From Oscillospiraceae bacterium (GTDB lineage Bacteria; Bacillota; Clostridia; Oscillospirales; Oscillospiraceae): a DNA stretch of 64,000 nucleotides. The translations under genes and the position numbers were made by a program. Under the pieces are notes generated by a model. The model did not search any database. It saw only the letters and a list, made by a program, of their open reading frames with translations, and had not been told where the DNA came from. This document shows positions 53,873-62,552 of this stretch, piece by piece (the first letter of the stretch is position 1; every line of letters starts with the position of its first letter). The stretch covers positions 62,001-126,000 of the forward strand of contig CAJTEA010000006.1 in the NCBI GenBank assembly GCA_910575265.1. The letters are read 5' to 3'.

Positions 53873-53901
53873 TTGCAATCAGGGACAGTTTTTAGTATAA
53901 T
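53873..53901 (+). promoter_or_regulatory. Promoter of foldase gene
   Basis: TTGCAA (53873-53878), 17-base spacer, TATAAT (53896-53901). Leader of about 70 bases. Confidence 0.7.
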
Positions 53902-53975
53902 GTCCCGGAAATACCCATCCGCCCTTGCTCCGGGGCATCGATACACTTCATTGAAATGAGAGGACTGAATCAACT

Positions 53976-55481
53976 GTGAGTACAGAGAAAAAGGCCCAGA
54001 CCAGGGCCGAACGGGACGAAAAGCGCCGCCAGGAGGAACAGAAGGACCGCCGCTCCATGGCTGTCTACACCGTGATCGGTGTGGTTGTGGTGGTGGCCGC
54101 CATCGCGCTGATGGTTATCAACAGCGGCATCCTCCAGAAAAACCTCACCGCCCAGACCATCGGGGGCGTCAAGTACAGCGCCGCCGACATGCAGTATTTT
54201 TACAACAACGCCTATACCAACTACGCCAACAACTATGCCTTCGACACCACGGCCTCCGTCAAGGACCAGATCTATGACGAGGCCACCGGCCAGAGCTGGT
54301 ATGACTTCCTGATGGAGTCGGCCACCGAGACCGTCGCTCTGGCGGCCGAGGCCCGGAGCGAGGGCTTCACCCTCACGGAGGAGACCCGGAGCCAGATGAA
54401 TTCCTCTCTGGCCCAGCTGAACACCTCCTGGATCAGCTACGGCTACGCCAGCCGGGACGCCTTTATCCGGGCCAACTTCGGCGCCCACATGACCTTTGAC
54501 CGGCTGAGCGAGCTGGTTGAGCTGGAGTATCTGGCCAGCGACTACGCTACCGCCCGGATCGACGCCATCGACCACTCCGACGCCGACTACGAGGCCTACT
54601 ATCAGGAGCACACCGACGATCTGGATACCATCACCTACACCCAGTTTACTTTCCAGGCTATGGTCCCCGCGACTGACGCGGATGGCAACGAGCTTTCCCT
54701 CACCGACTCGGAAAAGGCCGAGCGGCTGGAGGAGCTGAAAACCGAGCGGAAGGCCCTGGCGGAAGAGCTCAAGGCCAGACTGGAGGCCGGGGAAGACCCC
54801 GAGGCTCTGGACGAGGAGTATGCCGACCAGCTGTACAGCTCCTCCATCTCCCAGGCTTCCATGGGAACTAACGTGAGCTATTCCACCTACGCCGACTGGC
54901 TGCTGGACAGCGCCCGCGAGGCGGGGGATATCACGCTCACCGAGCGGGACTCCGGCACCGCCTGTTACTACTATGTGGCTGTCTTTGAGGGCCGGGCCCG
55001 GGACGAGGAGCCCACCAACGATGTGCGCCACATCCTGATCCGGGCCGGCAGCGCCGTCAATACCGAGGAGCCCACCCAGGAGGAGTATGACGAGGCGGAG
55101 GAGAAGGCCCAGTCCATTCTGGACGAGTGGAAGGCCGGCGAGGCCACCGAGGAGTCCTTCATCGCTCTGGTGGCCGACAACAGCGACGATACCGGCTCCG
55201 CCCAAAGCGGCGGCCTGATCTCCAACATCACCTCCACCTCCAGCTATGTGGAGTCCTTCCGGGACTGGGCCACCGATCCCGCCCGCGGGGAGGGGGACGC
55301 GGAGCTGGTCAAGTCGGAGTACGGCTGGCATATTATGTACTATGTGTCCAGCGGTGACCCCATCTGGCGTCAGAACACCGCCGCCGCCTTGAATAATCAG
55401 GACTATGAGCAGCTCATTGCTGCCGCCGTCCAGGAAATGGGCGTCACCCAGGGCGCGGGCATGCGCTTTGTCAAAGCCTGA
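53976..55481 (+). CDS. PrsA/SurA-type peptidyl-prolyl isomerase, membrane-anchored
   Basis: 501 residues. A charged N-terminus (KKAQTRAERDEKRRQEEQKD) precedes a membrane helix (VYTVIGVVVVVAAIALMVI), so a type II anchor rather than a lipoprotein. A SurA-like helical domain follows, and the parvulin domain is near the C-terminus: NDVRHILIRAG, LVADNSDDTGSAQSGGLISN, SEYGWHIMYYVSSGDP. Helps fold secreted proteins outside the membrane. Starts at GTG. The GTG overlaps the stop of a tiny upstream frame, probably by chance. Confidence 0.88.
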   Translation: MSTEKKAQTRAERDEKRRQEEQKDRRSMAVYTVIGVVVVVAAIALMVINSGILQKNLTAQTIGGVKYSAADMQYFYNNAYTNYANNYAFDTTASVKDQIYDEATGQSWYDFLMESATETVALAAEARSEGFTLTEETRSQMNSSLAQLNTSWISYGYASRDAFIRANFGAHMTFDRLSELVELEYLASDYATARIDAIDHSDADYEAYYQEHTDDLDTITYTQFTFQAMVPATDADGNELSLTDSEKAERLEELKTERKALAEELKARLEAGEDPEALDEEYADQLYSSSISQASMGTNVSYSTYADWLLDSAREAGDITLTERDSGTACYYYVAVFEGRARDEEPTNDVRHILIRAGSAVNTEEPTQEEYDEAEEKAQSILDEWKAGEATEESFIALVADNSDDTGSAQSGGLISNITSTSSYVESFRDWATDPARGEGDAELVKSEYGWHIMYYVSSGDPIWRQNTAAALNNQDYEQLIAAAVQEMGVTQGAGMRFVKA

Positions 55482-55527
55482 CGCGGCGGAAACAGGCCGG
55501 TTCCTGATTCGGCGGAAGCGCGAGCAA

Positions 55528-55566
55528 CCCCCTTACGCGGCGATTGTCCCGCGTAAGGGGGTTTTG
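55528..55566 (+). terminator. Terminator after foldase gene
   Basis: CCCCCTTACGCGG / CCGCGTAAGGGGG, 13-bp perfect stem, then TTTTG. Confidence 0.85.
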
Positions 55567-55609
55567 ATGATTGGACTAATTTGGCTTTTATCGCCGGGGA
55601 TGTCCGCGC

Positions 55610-56800
55610 TTACGACGGTTGGATGCTGTGCTTCTCCGCGTAGCCGGTGAGAATCAGGGTGAGGGCGCCGTCGCCGGTGACGTTGCAGGCGGTGCCGAAG
55701 CTGTCCTGAAGGGCGAAGATGGCCAGCATCAGGCCCTGGCCGGCGTCATCGAACATCAGCACGCCGGCGATCAGACCCAGAGAGGCCACCACCGTTCCGC
55801 CGGGGACGCCGGGGGCGCCGATGGCGAACACGGCCAGCAGCACACAAAACAGAACCATGGTGCCCGGCGCGGGCAGCTTGCCGTAGAGCACCTGAGAGAC
55901 GGTCATGCAGAAGAACACCTCGGTGAGCACCGAGCCGCACAGGTGGATGTTGGCGAACAGGGGGATGCCGAAGTCCACCATATCATCCCGCAGGTTCGCG
56001 CTCTTGTGGGCGCACTGGAGGGCAACCGCCAGGGTGGCGGCGGAGGACATGGTGCCCACGGCGGTGAGGTAGGCGGGGCCGTAATGCTTGACGACCTCAA
56101 TCCCTGACCGGCCTGAGTAGGCCCCCGCCACGCTGTAAAGGATAGCCAGCCAGATGTAGTGTCCGGCCATCACGATCACAATAGCGATGAGGAACACCGG
56201 CAGCTGTTTGGTGATGGAGCCGTTCCAGCCCAGCTGATAGAAGGTAGTGGCGATGAAGAAGGGCAGAATGGGGATGATGACCCGCCTTACAATGGCCAGA
56301 ACAATATTTTGGAACTCATCCAGAATGGCGGCGACGGTTTTGGCCCTGGTCCACACGGCGGCCAGGCCGACCAGGACGGAAAAGACCAGCGCGCTCATCA
56401 CCGGCATGATCTGGGGAATGGCCAGCTCAAAGGGGACGGGCAGGCTGGCTAACTCCTCCGCGGCGGAGGCGAAGGACAGGTGAGGGATGACGGCGTAGCC
56501 CGCTCCCATGGACAGAAAAGCGGCCAGCACCGAGCTGACATAGGCGATCACGATGGCCACGCCCAGCAGCCGGGTGGCGTTGCTCCCCAGCTTGGTGATG
56601 GAAGGGGCGATAAAGCCGATGATGATCAGGGGGACGCAGAAGTTGATGATCTGGCCCAGGATGTATTTGGCGGTGCCGATGACGTTGACCACCGCCCCAG
56701 CGAAGGGCAGGGCGCTCTCCTGGGGGATGAGCAGGCCCAGCGCGGCGCCCGCGATGACGCCGATGAGCAGGCGCAGGGGAAGGCTTCCGGATTTTTTCAT
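55610..56800 (-). CDS. Dicarboxylate/amino acid:cation symporter (SstT/GltP family)
   Basis: 396 residues, highly hydrophobic with eight or so membrane helices and two re-entrant loops. Family features: VTYLTAVGTMSSAATLAVAL-like AYLTAVGTMSSAATLAVALQ, HLCGSVLTEVFFCMTVSQVL, GAPGVPGGTVVASLGLIAGV. Probably sodium-coupled uptake of serine/threonine, glutamate or a dicarboxylate; substrate not decided from sequence. Confidence 0.88.
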   Translation of the reverse strand: MKKSGSLPLRLLIGVIAGAALGLLIPQESALPFAGAVVNVIGTAKYILGQIINFCVPLIIIGFIAPSITKLGSNATRLLGVAIVIAYVSSVLAAFLSMGAGYAVIPHLSFASAAEELASLPVPFELAIPQIMPVMSALVFSVLVGLAAVWTRAKTVAAILDEFQNIVLAIVRRVIIPILPFFIATTFYQLGWNGSITKQLPVFLIAIVIVMAGHYIWLAILYSVAGAYSGRSGIEVVKHYGPAYLTAVGTMSSAATLAVALQCAHKSANLRDDMVDFGIPLFANIHLCGSVLTEVFFCMTVSQVLYGKLPAPGTMVLFCVLLAVFAIGAPGVPGGTVVASLGLIAGVLMFDDAGQGLMLAIFALQDSFGTACNVTGDGALTLILTGYAEKHSIQPS

Positions 56801-56884
56801 ACAAAGCTCCTTTCTGTTTTACCGCACACAGGGGAAGGCATTTCCCATCATAGCATATTACGGCGGGAAACGCAAATTTATGTG

Positions 56885-57445
56885 TCAGGAAAACAGGGTG
56901 TGCTCCAGCAGGATTTTGCTTCCCATCCCAATGAGAATCAGCCCCCCGGCCAGCTCCGCCTTGCTCTTGAGGCGGTCGCCGAAGATGGAGCCGACCTTCA
57001 CCCCGATAGCGGACAGGACCAAGGTGGTCGCGCCAATAAACAGCACGGCGGGAACGATATCCACCTGGAGAAAGGCGAAGGTGACCCCCACCGCCAGGGC
57101 GTCAATGGAGGTGGCCACCGCCAGGGGCAGCATGGCCCGGGGGGAGAAGGAGCCGTTCAGCTCCTCCGCCTCTCCGGCCCGGGACTCCCGCACCATGTTA
57201 AATCCGGTGAGACCCAGCAGCCCGAAGGCGATCCAGTGGTCCACTGAGACGATCATCCCCTGAAACCGCGCCCCCAGCAGCCAGCCCAGGAGGGGCATCA
57301 GGGCCTGGAAGCCGCCGAACCACCCTCCGCAGCACAGGCAGTGCCCCAGCCGGGGCCGCCCGGTGGACAGCCCCTTGCAGATGGACACGGCGAAGGCGTC
57401 CATGGACAGGCTGACCGCGATGATCAAAAGCTCGTACAACCGCAT
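56885..57445 (-). CDS. mntP: Manganese efflux pump MntP
   Basis: 186 residues, six membrane helices. Diagnostic SLSMDAFAVSICKGLSTGR at the start and LAVATSIDALAVGVTFAFLQ in the second repeat, carrying the Asp metal ligands. Exports Mn(II). The ATG at 57445 has GGGAGG 9 bases upstream; an open frame runs on into the leader, which folds as a yybP-ykoY riboswitch, so the longer start is rejected. Confidence 0.95.
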   Translation of the reverse strand: MRLYELLIIAVSLSMDAFAVSICKGLSTGRPRLGHCLCCGGWFGGFQALMPLLGWLLGARFQGMIVSVDHWIAFGLLGLTGFNMVRESRAGEAEELNGSFSPRAMLPLAVATSIDALAVGVTFAFLQVDIVPAVLFIGATTLVLSAIGVKVGSIFGDRLKSKAELAGGLILIGMGSKILLEHTLFS

Positions 57446-57475
57446 AAAAAAGACCTCCCAGCTGTGTGAAGATAA

Positions 57476-57515
57476 GAAAAGAGACCCACCTGTCCCAGGA
57501 CAGGTAAGTCTCGAC
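57476..57515 (-). terminator. Riboswitch expression-platform terminator
   Basis: On minus GAGACTTACCTGTCC / GACAGGTGGGTCTC with TGG loop, then TTTTCTTAT. The left arm includes the GTCGAGAC part of the aptamer, so aptamer folding and termination exclude each other. Mn binding should free the gene. Confidence 0.85.
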
Positions 57516-57600
57516 ATTTCAGGCCCGGCCAGGAGGCTTCCCTCCAGCATGTTGACCGGACCGCGTGTCCAAGGACACGCCGGCTACTCCCTTACGTTGT
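57501..57600 (-). ncRNA. yybP-ykoY manganese riboswitch aptamer
   Basis: On minus, in order: AAGGGAGTAGC, a GC hairpin GCGTGTCC/GGACACGC, GGTCAACATGCTGG, then CCTGGCCGGGCC and GTCGAGACTTACC. The GGGAGTAG and TCAACATG elements are conserved in the Mn-sensing yybP-ykoY class. Directly upstream of mntP, a standard target. Confidence 0.88.
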
Positions 57601-57605
57601 GTGCC

Positions 57606-57635
57606 AGTGTAGCACACAATCACCGCCCCTGTCAA
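57606..57635 (-). promoter_or_regulatory. Promoter of mntP riboswitch transcript
   Basis: Minus strand TTGACA (57635-57630), 18-base spacer, TACACT (57611-57606). Confidence 0.6.
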
Positions 57636-57673
57636 CTTATTTTTTTCCGGGGGAAGATATGCGGCCTTTGCGG

Positions 57674-57713
57674 AAAAAGGCACGGCCTCCGGCGATGCCG
57701 GGGGCCGTGCCTT
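57674..57713 (-). terminator. Terminator after xpaC-like gene
   Basis: AAGGCACGGCC / GGCCGTGCC stem with inner CCGGC/GCCGG pairing, followed on minus by TTTTTCC. Confidence 0.8.
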
Positions 57714-57718
57714 CGGTA

Positions 57719-58924
57719 TTACAGTCCCAGCGTGAGGCCCTCCTGATCGGACAGGCCGTCCTTGGCCAGCATCCGCTCCAGAACCTCCACGTCGGTGGTG
57801 ATGTCCATCACGTCCCCCTGGAACAGGCGGTCCAGCTGCTTTTCAAAGCCCTCCACCGCCTTATCCATCATTCCCTCGATGCGCTGCATGGCGGCGGTGA
57901 TGTTTTCCCCGGCCACCTCCTGGTCCTCCAGCTGGGCGTAGGAGCGGAGAATTTTCAGGGTGGTGGGCAGGTAGTAGCTCAAAAAGCTGTGCAGCTCCGC
58001 CTCTTTCTCCGGGTGGCTCTTCTGATAGTCCAGAATCTTGGCGGTGATCACTCCCACCCGATCGATCTGCCTGGAGAGCTTCTCGTTGTCGATATCGTCG
58101 TTGATGGAGCGGATTTCAGCCAAAATGGCGTTCTCATCCGTCTTTGGCGGCGGGGAAGCCTCCTCCTGCCGGGACGGCTCGGTGATGCCGTCTCCAGTGA
58201 GGACCAGCCGGTCCCCGCCGTAGTCCAGAAAGCCGCAGGGGAAAATCCCGGCGTCCAGCATGTCGGCCAGATCGTCCCGGACCTTACCGGGGGATATCCC
58301 CATGGCGGAGGCCAGGGTGGAGATGGACACGGAGCTTTTATTGCCGATCATGGCCAGATAGCTCCGGAACCGGCGGGCCTGCTTGCGCTTGCGCAGCCCG
58401 GCCCACAGCCCGCCCAGCCCACCGGCCACACAGCAGAGCAGGACCATTGGACCGGTCAGTGCCTCTATAAAGAAGGGAAAATCGCCGTTCAGCAGCCAGT
58501 ACAGAGGCTCGCTCAGGCTGCCAATGAAGCCCAGCATACAGCCGGCGGCGGTGGCTCCGCCGGCGATGGCCCAGCTTCTGCCCTTTTTGTCCAGCTCCGT
58601 GATCAGATCCCGGCCCGGCTTCTGCTTGGGAGTTTTGGGAGCCTTGGGGGCCTTTGCCTTTTTCCCCACCGGCTTCTCCCAGGCGGGAGCGGCCTGGGAA
58701 CCCCGCTCCCAGGAGGAAGCGTCCCAGGTGGTCCGGGCCCCGGTGGGCGCCTGACCGGACTGCTGGGTATAATACGGGTGCTGTCCCCGTTTTTTGCCGC
58801 CGCCGAGCAGCTTCATCACGATCATCAGCACGCCAATGGGAGCGGCGACGCCAGTAAAGACCAGCCCCAGGGCGATGAGCCAGTAGAACGTATCGTTTTT
58901 CTGATTTCCCGAGTAGTCAGACAT
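57719..58924 (-). CDS. XpaC-like (5-bromo-4-chloroindolyl phosphate hydrolysis family) membrane protein
   Basis: About 401 residues. One N-terminal membrane helix (about 13-36), a Lys/Pro-rich linker, two further helices (about 118-175), a winged-helix-like part (SVSISTLASAMGISPGKVRD) and a C-terminal helical domain of XpaC type: YYLPTTLKILRSYAQLEDQE and MDKAVEGFEKQLDRLFQGDV. The family name comes from a phenotype; the real role is unknown, though relatives of TelA occur nearby in other genomes. Starts at 58924 after GGGGGG. Confidence 0.82.
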   Translation of the reverse strand: MSDYSGNQKNDTFYWLIALGLVFTGVAAPIGVLMIVMKLLGGGKKRGQHPYYTQQSGQAPTGARTTWDASSWERGSQAAPAWEKPVGKKAKAPKAPKTPKQKPGRDLITELDKKGRSWAIAGGATAAGCMLGFIGSLSEPLYWLLNGDFPFFIEALTGPMVLLCCVAGGLGGLWAGLRKRKQARRFRSYLAMIGNKSSVSISTLASAMGISPGKVRDDLADMLDAGIFPCGFLDYGGDRLVLTGDGITEPSRQEEASPPPKTDENAILAEIRSINDDIDNEKLSRQIDRVGVITAKILDYQKSHPEKEAELHSFLSYYLPTTLKILRSYAQLEDQEVAGENITAAMQRIEGMMDKAVEGFEKQLDRLFQGDVMDITTDVEVLERMLAKDGLSDQEGLTLGL

Positions 58925-59107
58925 TTCGTACCCCCCTGATCGTAGTAACCCTATCATACCAGAAAAAATCCAAAATGGAATTGATTTTTTCTTAAAATTT
59001 GGTGAAGAAACCACCGTCCCCCTTATCATAGCGCGCCGGCGCGAAAAAGTAAATGGGCGTCCCGCCTTTTGGATGAATTTTTCAGCGGACTTGTAACTAT
59101 TCTGTAA

Positions 59108-59136
59108 TTGTTTTGGAATAGCAGATGTGGTATAAT
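59108..59136 (+). promoter_or_regulatory. Promoter of VanW gene
   Basis: TTGTTT (59108-59113), 17-base spacer, TATAAT (59131-59136) with TGG before it (extended -10). Confidence 0.7.
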
Positions 59137-59239
59137 ATAAAGCCGGCGCATTAGACGCGCCGCGAAATATGGTTGATTATGTACCGCGCGCAGAGGAAAA
59201 AACGCGCTTTGACTTCAGGCCGGTACGGGGGGAAGCGTT

Positions 59240-61096
59240 ATGGAAGGACAGCGGGTTGCCAAGGGTGAGGGCGGAAAGAAGCTGCCGAGGATTATAGCCG
59301 GTTCGGTGCTGGCCGCGGCGGCCGCGGCTTACATCGGTCTGTGCGCCTGGGCGTCGAATCAGTACGCGATTCTGCCCAATGTCTCGGTGGCGGGAATTGA
59401 CGTATCGAATATGATTGTGGAGCAGGCCCGGGACAAGGTGGCGGCCGAGGTGGCGGAGCGGAGCGGGAACATCACCTTTACCCTGGCCTATGAGGGTCTG
59501 GAGGAGAGCCTGAACGGCTCCGAGGTAGCGGCGGATGTGGAGCGGAGCGTTCAAAACGCCTGGCAGATCGGCCATGAGAATTTTTTCACCGGCGGGTTTC
59601 AGTTCCTCAGCCATCTGCTGGGGGCCTCCAGCCAGGTAGCTCTGGTGATTCCGGAGGACGACCCCGCCATGACCGATATGCTGGACCGGATGGAGGAGGC
59701 GGTGGCCTCCCGGGACGAGAACCACGCCTATGCCATCAAGGGCGACCGGCTGGAGATGACCAAGGGCGCGCCCATTGTCGCGATTGACTGGGAGACGGAA
59801 CGGGCCCAGGTCCGGACCGACCTCCAGTCCGCGTTTCAAAACGGCCTGAGAGGCGAGGGGAAGACAGAGGAAACCCATACCCTGACCCCCACCCAGATGG
59901 TCGAGGGGGAGGAGCCTGATTTTGAGGCCATCCACCGGGAACTGTACGCGGAGGTGAAGGACGCCTCCCTGGACCTGGAGAGCATGGAGATCACCGACCA
60001 TGTGGTGGGGGTGGACTTCGATGTCAAGGAGCTGCGAAAGGCCTACCAGCAGGCCCAAAGCGGGGAGACCTTTTCCATCCCCGTTACCCTGACCCAGCCC
60101 AAGGTGACCCGGGAGGACCTGGGCGGCCATCTGTTTCAGGACCTGCTGGGCGAGGCCACCAGTCAGGTCACCGGCGTGGCCAGCCGCCTGTACAACGTGA
60201 CCTTGTCCGCCAACTCCTGCAACGGAGTGATTCTCCTGCCGGGAGACGTGTTCTCCTATAACGATACCACCGGCCCCCGTTCGGTGGCCAATGGCTACCG
60301 GCTGGGTTCGGTCTATGTGGGCGGCAAGTCGGAACAGCAGCCGGGCGGCGGAGTCTGCCAGACCTCCTCCACCCTCTACTACGCCATTTTGCATACCCAG
60401 CTGGAGATTGTGGAGCGTCGTTGCCACCAGTTCGCTGTAGGTTATGTCCCCGACGGCATGGACGCCACCGTCTACGACGGAAGCTTGGACTTCAAGTTCC
60501 GGAACAACACCGATTACCCCATCAAAATTCAGTGCTGGACCTATGACAACAGCAATGGCCGCTTTATCACCGTTCAGATTTACGGCACCAACCCGGAGGG
60601 CATCTACGCTGTGCCCACCGCCTCCACCTTCAGTTGGGTGGCCCCCACCACCGTGTATCAGCCCAAGGAGGATGTGCCCCGGGGCACTCTTGTGCTGGAT
60701 ACGGAGCAGTACGCCTACCGGGGACGGAAGGCCCATACCTACCGCACCCTTTATGACGCGGACGGAAACAAGCTGGAGACCCAGGACATGGGAGGCAGCT
60801 CCTACAGCATGCGGCCCAACACCTATTTCTACAACCCCCTGGACGGCGACCCCACCACCTGGGTGAACGGTAAGCCACCCGTTCCGGAGGACCCGAATAC
60901 CACCACACCTGTGGACCCCGGCGCCACCACCGATCCAGGCGCTGATCCGGGGACCGATCCCGGTACCACCACTCCGGAGGATCCCGGGACGACCACCCCC
61001 GCGGAACCGGAGCCCTCCGTCCCGGAGGAGCCGGTGGCCCCGCCGCCCTCCGACTCCGGAATTCGCCCTCTGGATCCTAATGAGATGGCGGGCTAA
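59240..61096 (+). CDS. VanW family protein with PG-binding-like domain
   Basis: 618 residues. N-terminal membrane anchor (IIAGSVLAAAAAAYIGLCAW), YoaR-like putative peptidoglycan-binding part (about 50-300; NVSVAGIDVSNMIVEQARDK), then the VanW domain (about 312-450; LSANSCNGVILLPGDVFSYN, GGKSEQQPGGGVCQTSSTLY). The last about 75 residues are Pro/Thr/Asp repeats (DPGTTTPEDPGTTTPAEPEP). Cell-wall associated; molecular role unknown. Not evidence of vancomycin resistance, as VanW domains are common in Clostridia. Confidence 0.9.
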   Translation: MEGQRVAKGEGGKKLPRIIAGSVLAAAAAAYIGLCAWASNQYAILPNVSVAGIDVSNMIVEQARDKVAAEVAERSGNITFTLAYEGLEESLNGSEVAADVERSVQNAWQIGHENFFTGGFQFLSHLLGASSQVALVIPEDDPAMTDMLDRMEEAVASRDENHAYAIKGDRLEMTKGAPIVAIDWETERAQVRTDLQSAFQNGLRGEGKTEETHTLTPTQMVEGEEPDFEAIHRELYAEVKDASLDLESMEITDHVVGVDFDVKELRKAYQQAQSGETFSIPVTLTQPKVTREDLGGHLFQDLLGEATSQVTGVASRLYNVTLSANSCNGVILLPGDVFSYNDTTGPRSVANGYRLGSVYVGGKSEQQPGGGVCQTSSTLYYAILHTQLEIVERRCHQFAVGYVPDGMDATVYDGSLDFKFRNNTDYPIKIQCWTYDNSNGRFITVQIYGTNPEGIYAVPTASTFSWVAPTTVYQPKEDVPRGTLVLDTEQYAYRGRKAHTYRTLYDADGNKLETQDMGGSSYSMRPNTYFYNPLDGDPTTWVNGKPPVPEDPNTTTPVDPGATTDPGADPGTDPGTTTPEDPGTTTPAEPEPSVPEEPVAPPPSDSGIRPLDPNEMAG

Positions 61097-61111
61097 ACGA
61101 AACAAATGACC

Positions 61112-61144
61112 AAATTCCCGCCCCTGTGGGGCGGGAATTTGAAA
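61112..61144 (+). terminator. Hairpin after VanW gene
   Basis: AAATTCCCGCCCC / GGGGCGGGAATTT, 13-bp stem, 3-base loop, only a short T-run. May attenuate rather than end transcription before the DUF2461 gene. Confidence 0.65.
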
Positions 61145-61167
61145 GAATCGAGAAAGAGGAATTGACC

Positions 61168-61845
61168 ATGTTTCAAGGCTACACTCAGGGCGCGGTGGAT
61201 TTTTTGTGGAATTTGCAGTTCAACAATGAGCGGAGCTGGTTCCAGGCCCACAAGGAGGAGTTCCTGGAGCTGGTGGACCGTCCTACCCGGGAGCTGGCCG
61301 CCCGGCTGGAGGAAGAAATGCGGTCGGCCTACCCCAAGCTGGGCCTGGAATCCAAGGTGAGCCGCATCTACCGGGACGCCCGGCGGCTGTTTGGCCGGGG
61401 GCCCTATAAGGACCACCTGTGGCTTTCCGTGCGCAGGCCGGGGGAGCGGGACAGCGCTATTCCCTGCTTCTGGTTTGAGGTGGCCTCCAGCCATTATGGC
61501 TACGGCATGGGCTGCTGGGATATGACCCCGGTGACCATGGCCAAGCTCCGGGCCCGCGTCGACCGGGATCCCAAGCCGGTGGAGAAGCTGGCCCGGGCTG
61601 TGGAGAAGCGGGGGGAGTTTCAGCTGGACGGTCAGGAGTACAAGCGGCCCAAGGGCGACCCCGGCCCGCTGCTTTTCCCCTGGTACAACCGGAAGCAGAT
61701 CGGCTTTTCCTGTGAGCGCAACTGTGAAGGCCCTTTTTTCGGCCCGGAGCTGGCCGAACAGGTGCTGGAGGGCTGGAAATCCCTGGTCCCCCAGTATGAA
61801 TTTCTCTGCTCCCTGCGGGGGGACCCGGAACCGGGAGCCATGTGA
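61168..61845 (+). CDS. DUF2461 family protein
   Basis: 225 residues. FQGYTQGAVDFLWNLQFNNE, RSWFQAHKEEFLELVDRPTR, VSRIYRDARRLFGRGPYKDH and FWFEVASSHYGYGMGCWDMT match DUF2461. The family has no firm function. ATG 61168 with AGAGGAA 7 bases upstream is preferred over 61126, which lies within the hairpin. Confidence 0.88.
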   Translation: MFQGYTQGAVDFLWNLQFNNERSWFQAHKEEFLELVDRPTRELAARLEEEMRSAYPKLGLESKVSRIYRDARRLFGRGPYKDHLWLSVRRPGERDSAIPCFWFEVASSHYGYGMGCWDMTPVTMAKLRARVDRDPKPVEKLARAVEKRGEFQLDGQEYKRPKGDPGPLLFPWYNRKQIGFSCERNCEGPFFGPELAEQVLEGWKSLVPQYEFLCSLRGDPEPGAM

Positions 61846-61957
61846 TTGATGGGTTTGTCCGCCTGGACGGGCCGCTTTTTTGCGGGGTAGAGCGGCCTGT
61901 TATTCAAAATGTAAAAAATCACCCCGCTATTTTGTTGATAAAAACGAACAAAAAAGC

Positions 61958-62437
61958 TTGACAAGATTGCGCTAGTGTGGTAAATTATAACCAGAACAAG
62001 GAAGGGTGAGTCCAATGTACAAGTGACAGCCCCAGCCGCTGAAACCGGAAGCAGGGTCAAAAAGCATTCTGTATGAAATCTGGAAGTGTCGGCCATGAGA
62101 GGGAGCCAGGAGAGACAAGGAAGCTTCAGGATTCTGTAACGTAAACTCTCCCCAAAGCGTGACCAGAGCGCCGGTTGTCAGTGAGCGCGAAGCGGTATAT
62201 CCAGCGGACAAAACGAAAGGAATCCGACCAAGGGCCTCACATATGAGGAGTTAGGCCGTAATAACGGCAACATGATGGTGGTCGTAGAGGAACTGGAGGT
62301 TGTCAGGCGGGATCTGCGGCGGAGCGTATCCAATAGAAACGGAGGTAGCCATATGATGTTAGATAATAAGACAGAACAGAAATGACCCTTGACTGTAACG
62401 GATTACGAAACGGACAGTCAAGGGTCATTTCTTTTTT
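61958..62437 (+). ncRNA. Non-coding transcription unit; possible truncated group II intron
   Basis: TTGACA (61958-61963), 17-base spacer, TAAATT (61981-61986), about 390 bases with no long frame, then an 18-bp stem terminator (62379-62437). GTGTG at 61975 fits a group II intron 5' end, and the series GACAAAACGAAAGGAATCCG, GTAGAGGAACTGGAGGTTGT, GGAGCGTATCCAATAGAAAC, GGAGGTAGCCATATGATG resembles intron domains leading to the maturase start; MMLDNKTEQK then ends. No domain V was found. So either an intron stub or an unnamed structured RNA. Confidence 0.45.
62379..62437 (+). terminator. Strong terminator with 18-bp stem
   Basis: GAAATGACCCTTGACTGT / ACAGTCAAGGGTCATTTC with a 17-base loop, then TTTTTT. 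Confidence 0.85.
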
Positions 62438-62445
62438 GTTTGTTG

Positions 62446-62468
62446 GACGGCGGAGGGCCGTCTTTTTT
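62446..62468 (+). terminator. Second terminator
   Basis: GACGGC / GCCGTC, 5-base loop, TTTTTT. Only 85 bases before the serpin start, so it may also be an attenuator of serpin expression. Confidence 0.65.
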
Positions 62469-62552
62469 CTTGAAAATTTTCAATTTGGGAGGAACCTTTT
62501 GCCATTGCCATACGTCTATCTAATTAGAAGCCGCAACGGAAGGAGAATGGCA

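Noticed and set aside
53956-53979. Seven-codon leader frame (MRGLNQL) whose stop overlaps the foldase GTG
   Set aside because: Has no ribosome site of its own and no regulatory codons; most likely chance.
53970-55331. 453-codon frame on minus opposite the foldase gene
   Set aside because: Val/Gly/Leu-rich antisense shadow; the plus-strand gene has a promoter, membrane anchor and parvulin domain.
59177-61105. 642-codon open frame on minus opposite the VanW gene
   Set aside because: It mirrors the GC-rich codon pattern of the real gene, has no recognised domain, and covers the plus-strand promoter and ribosome site.
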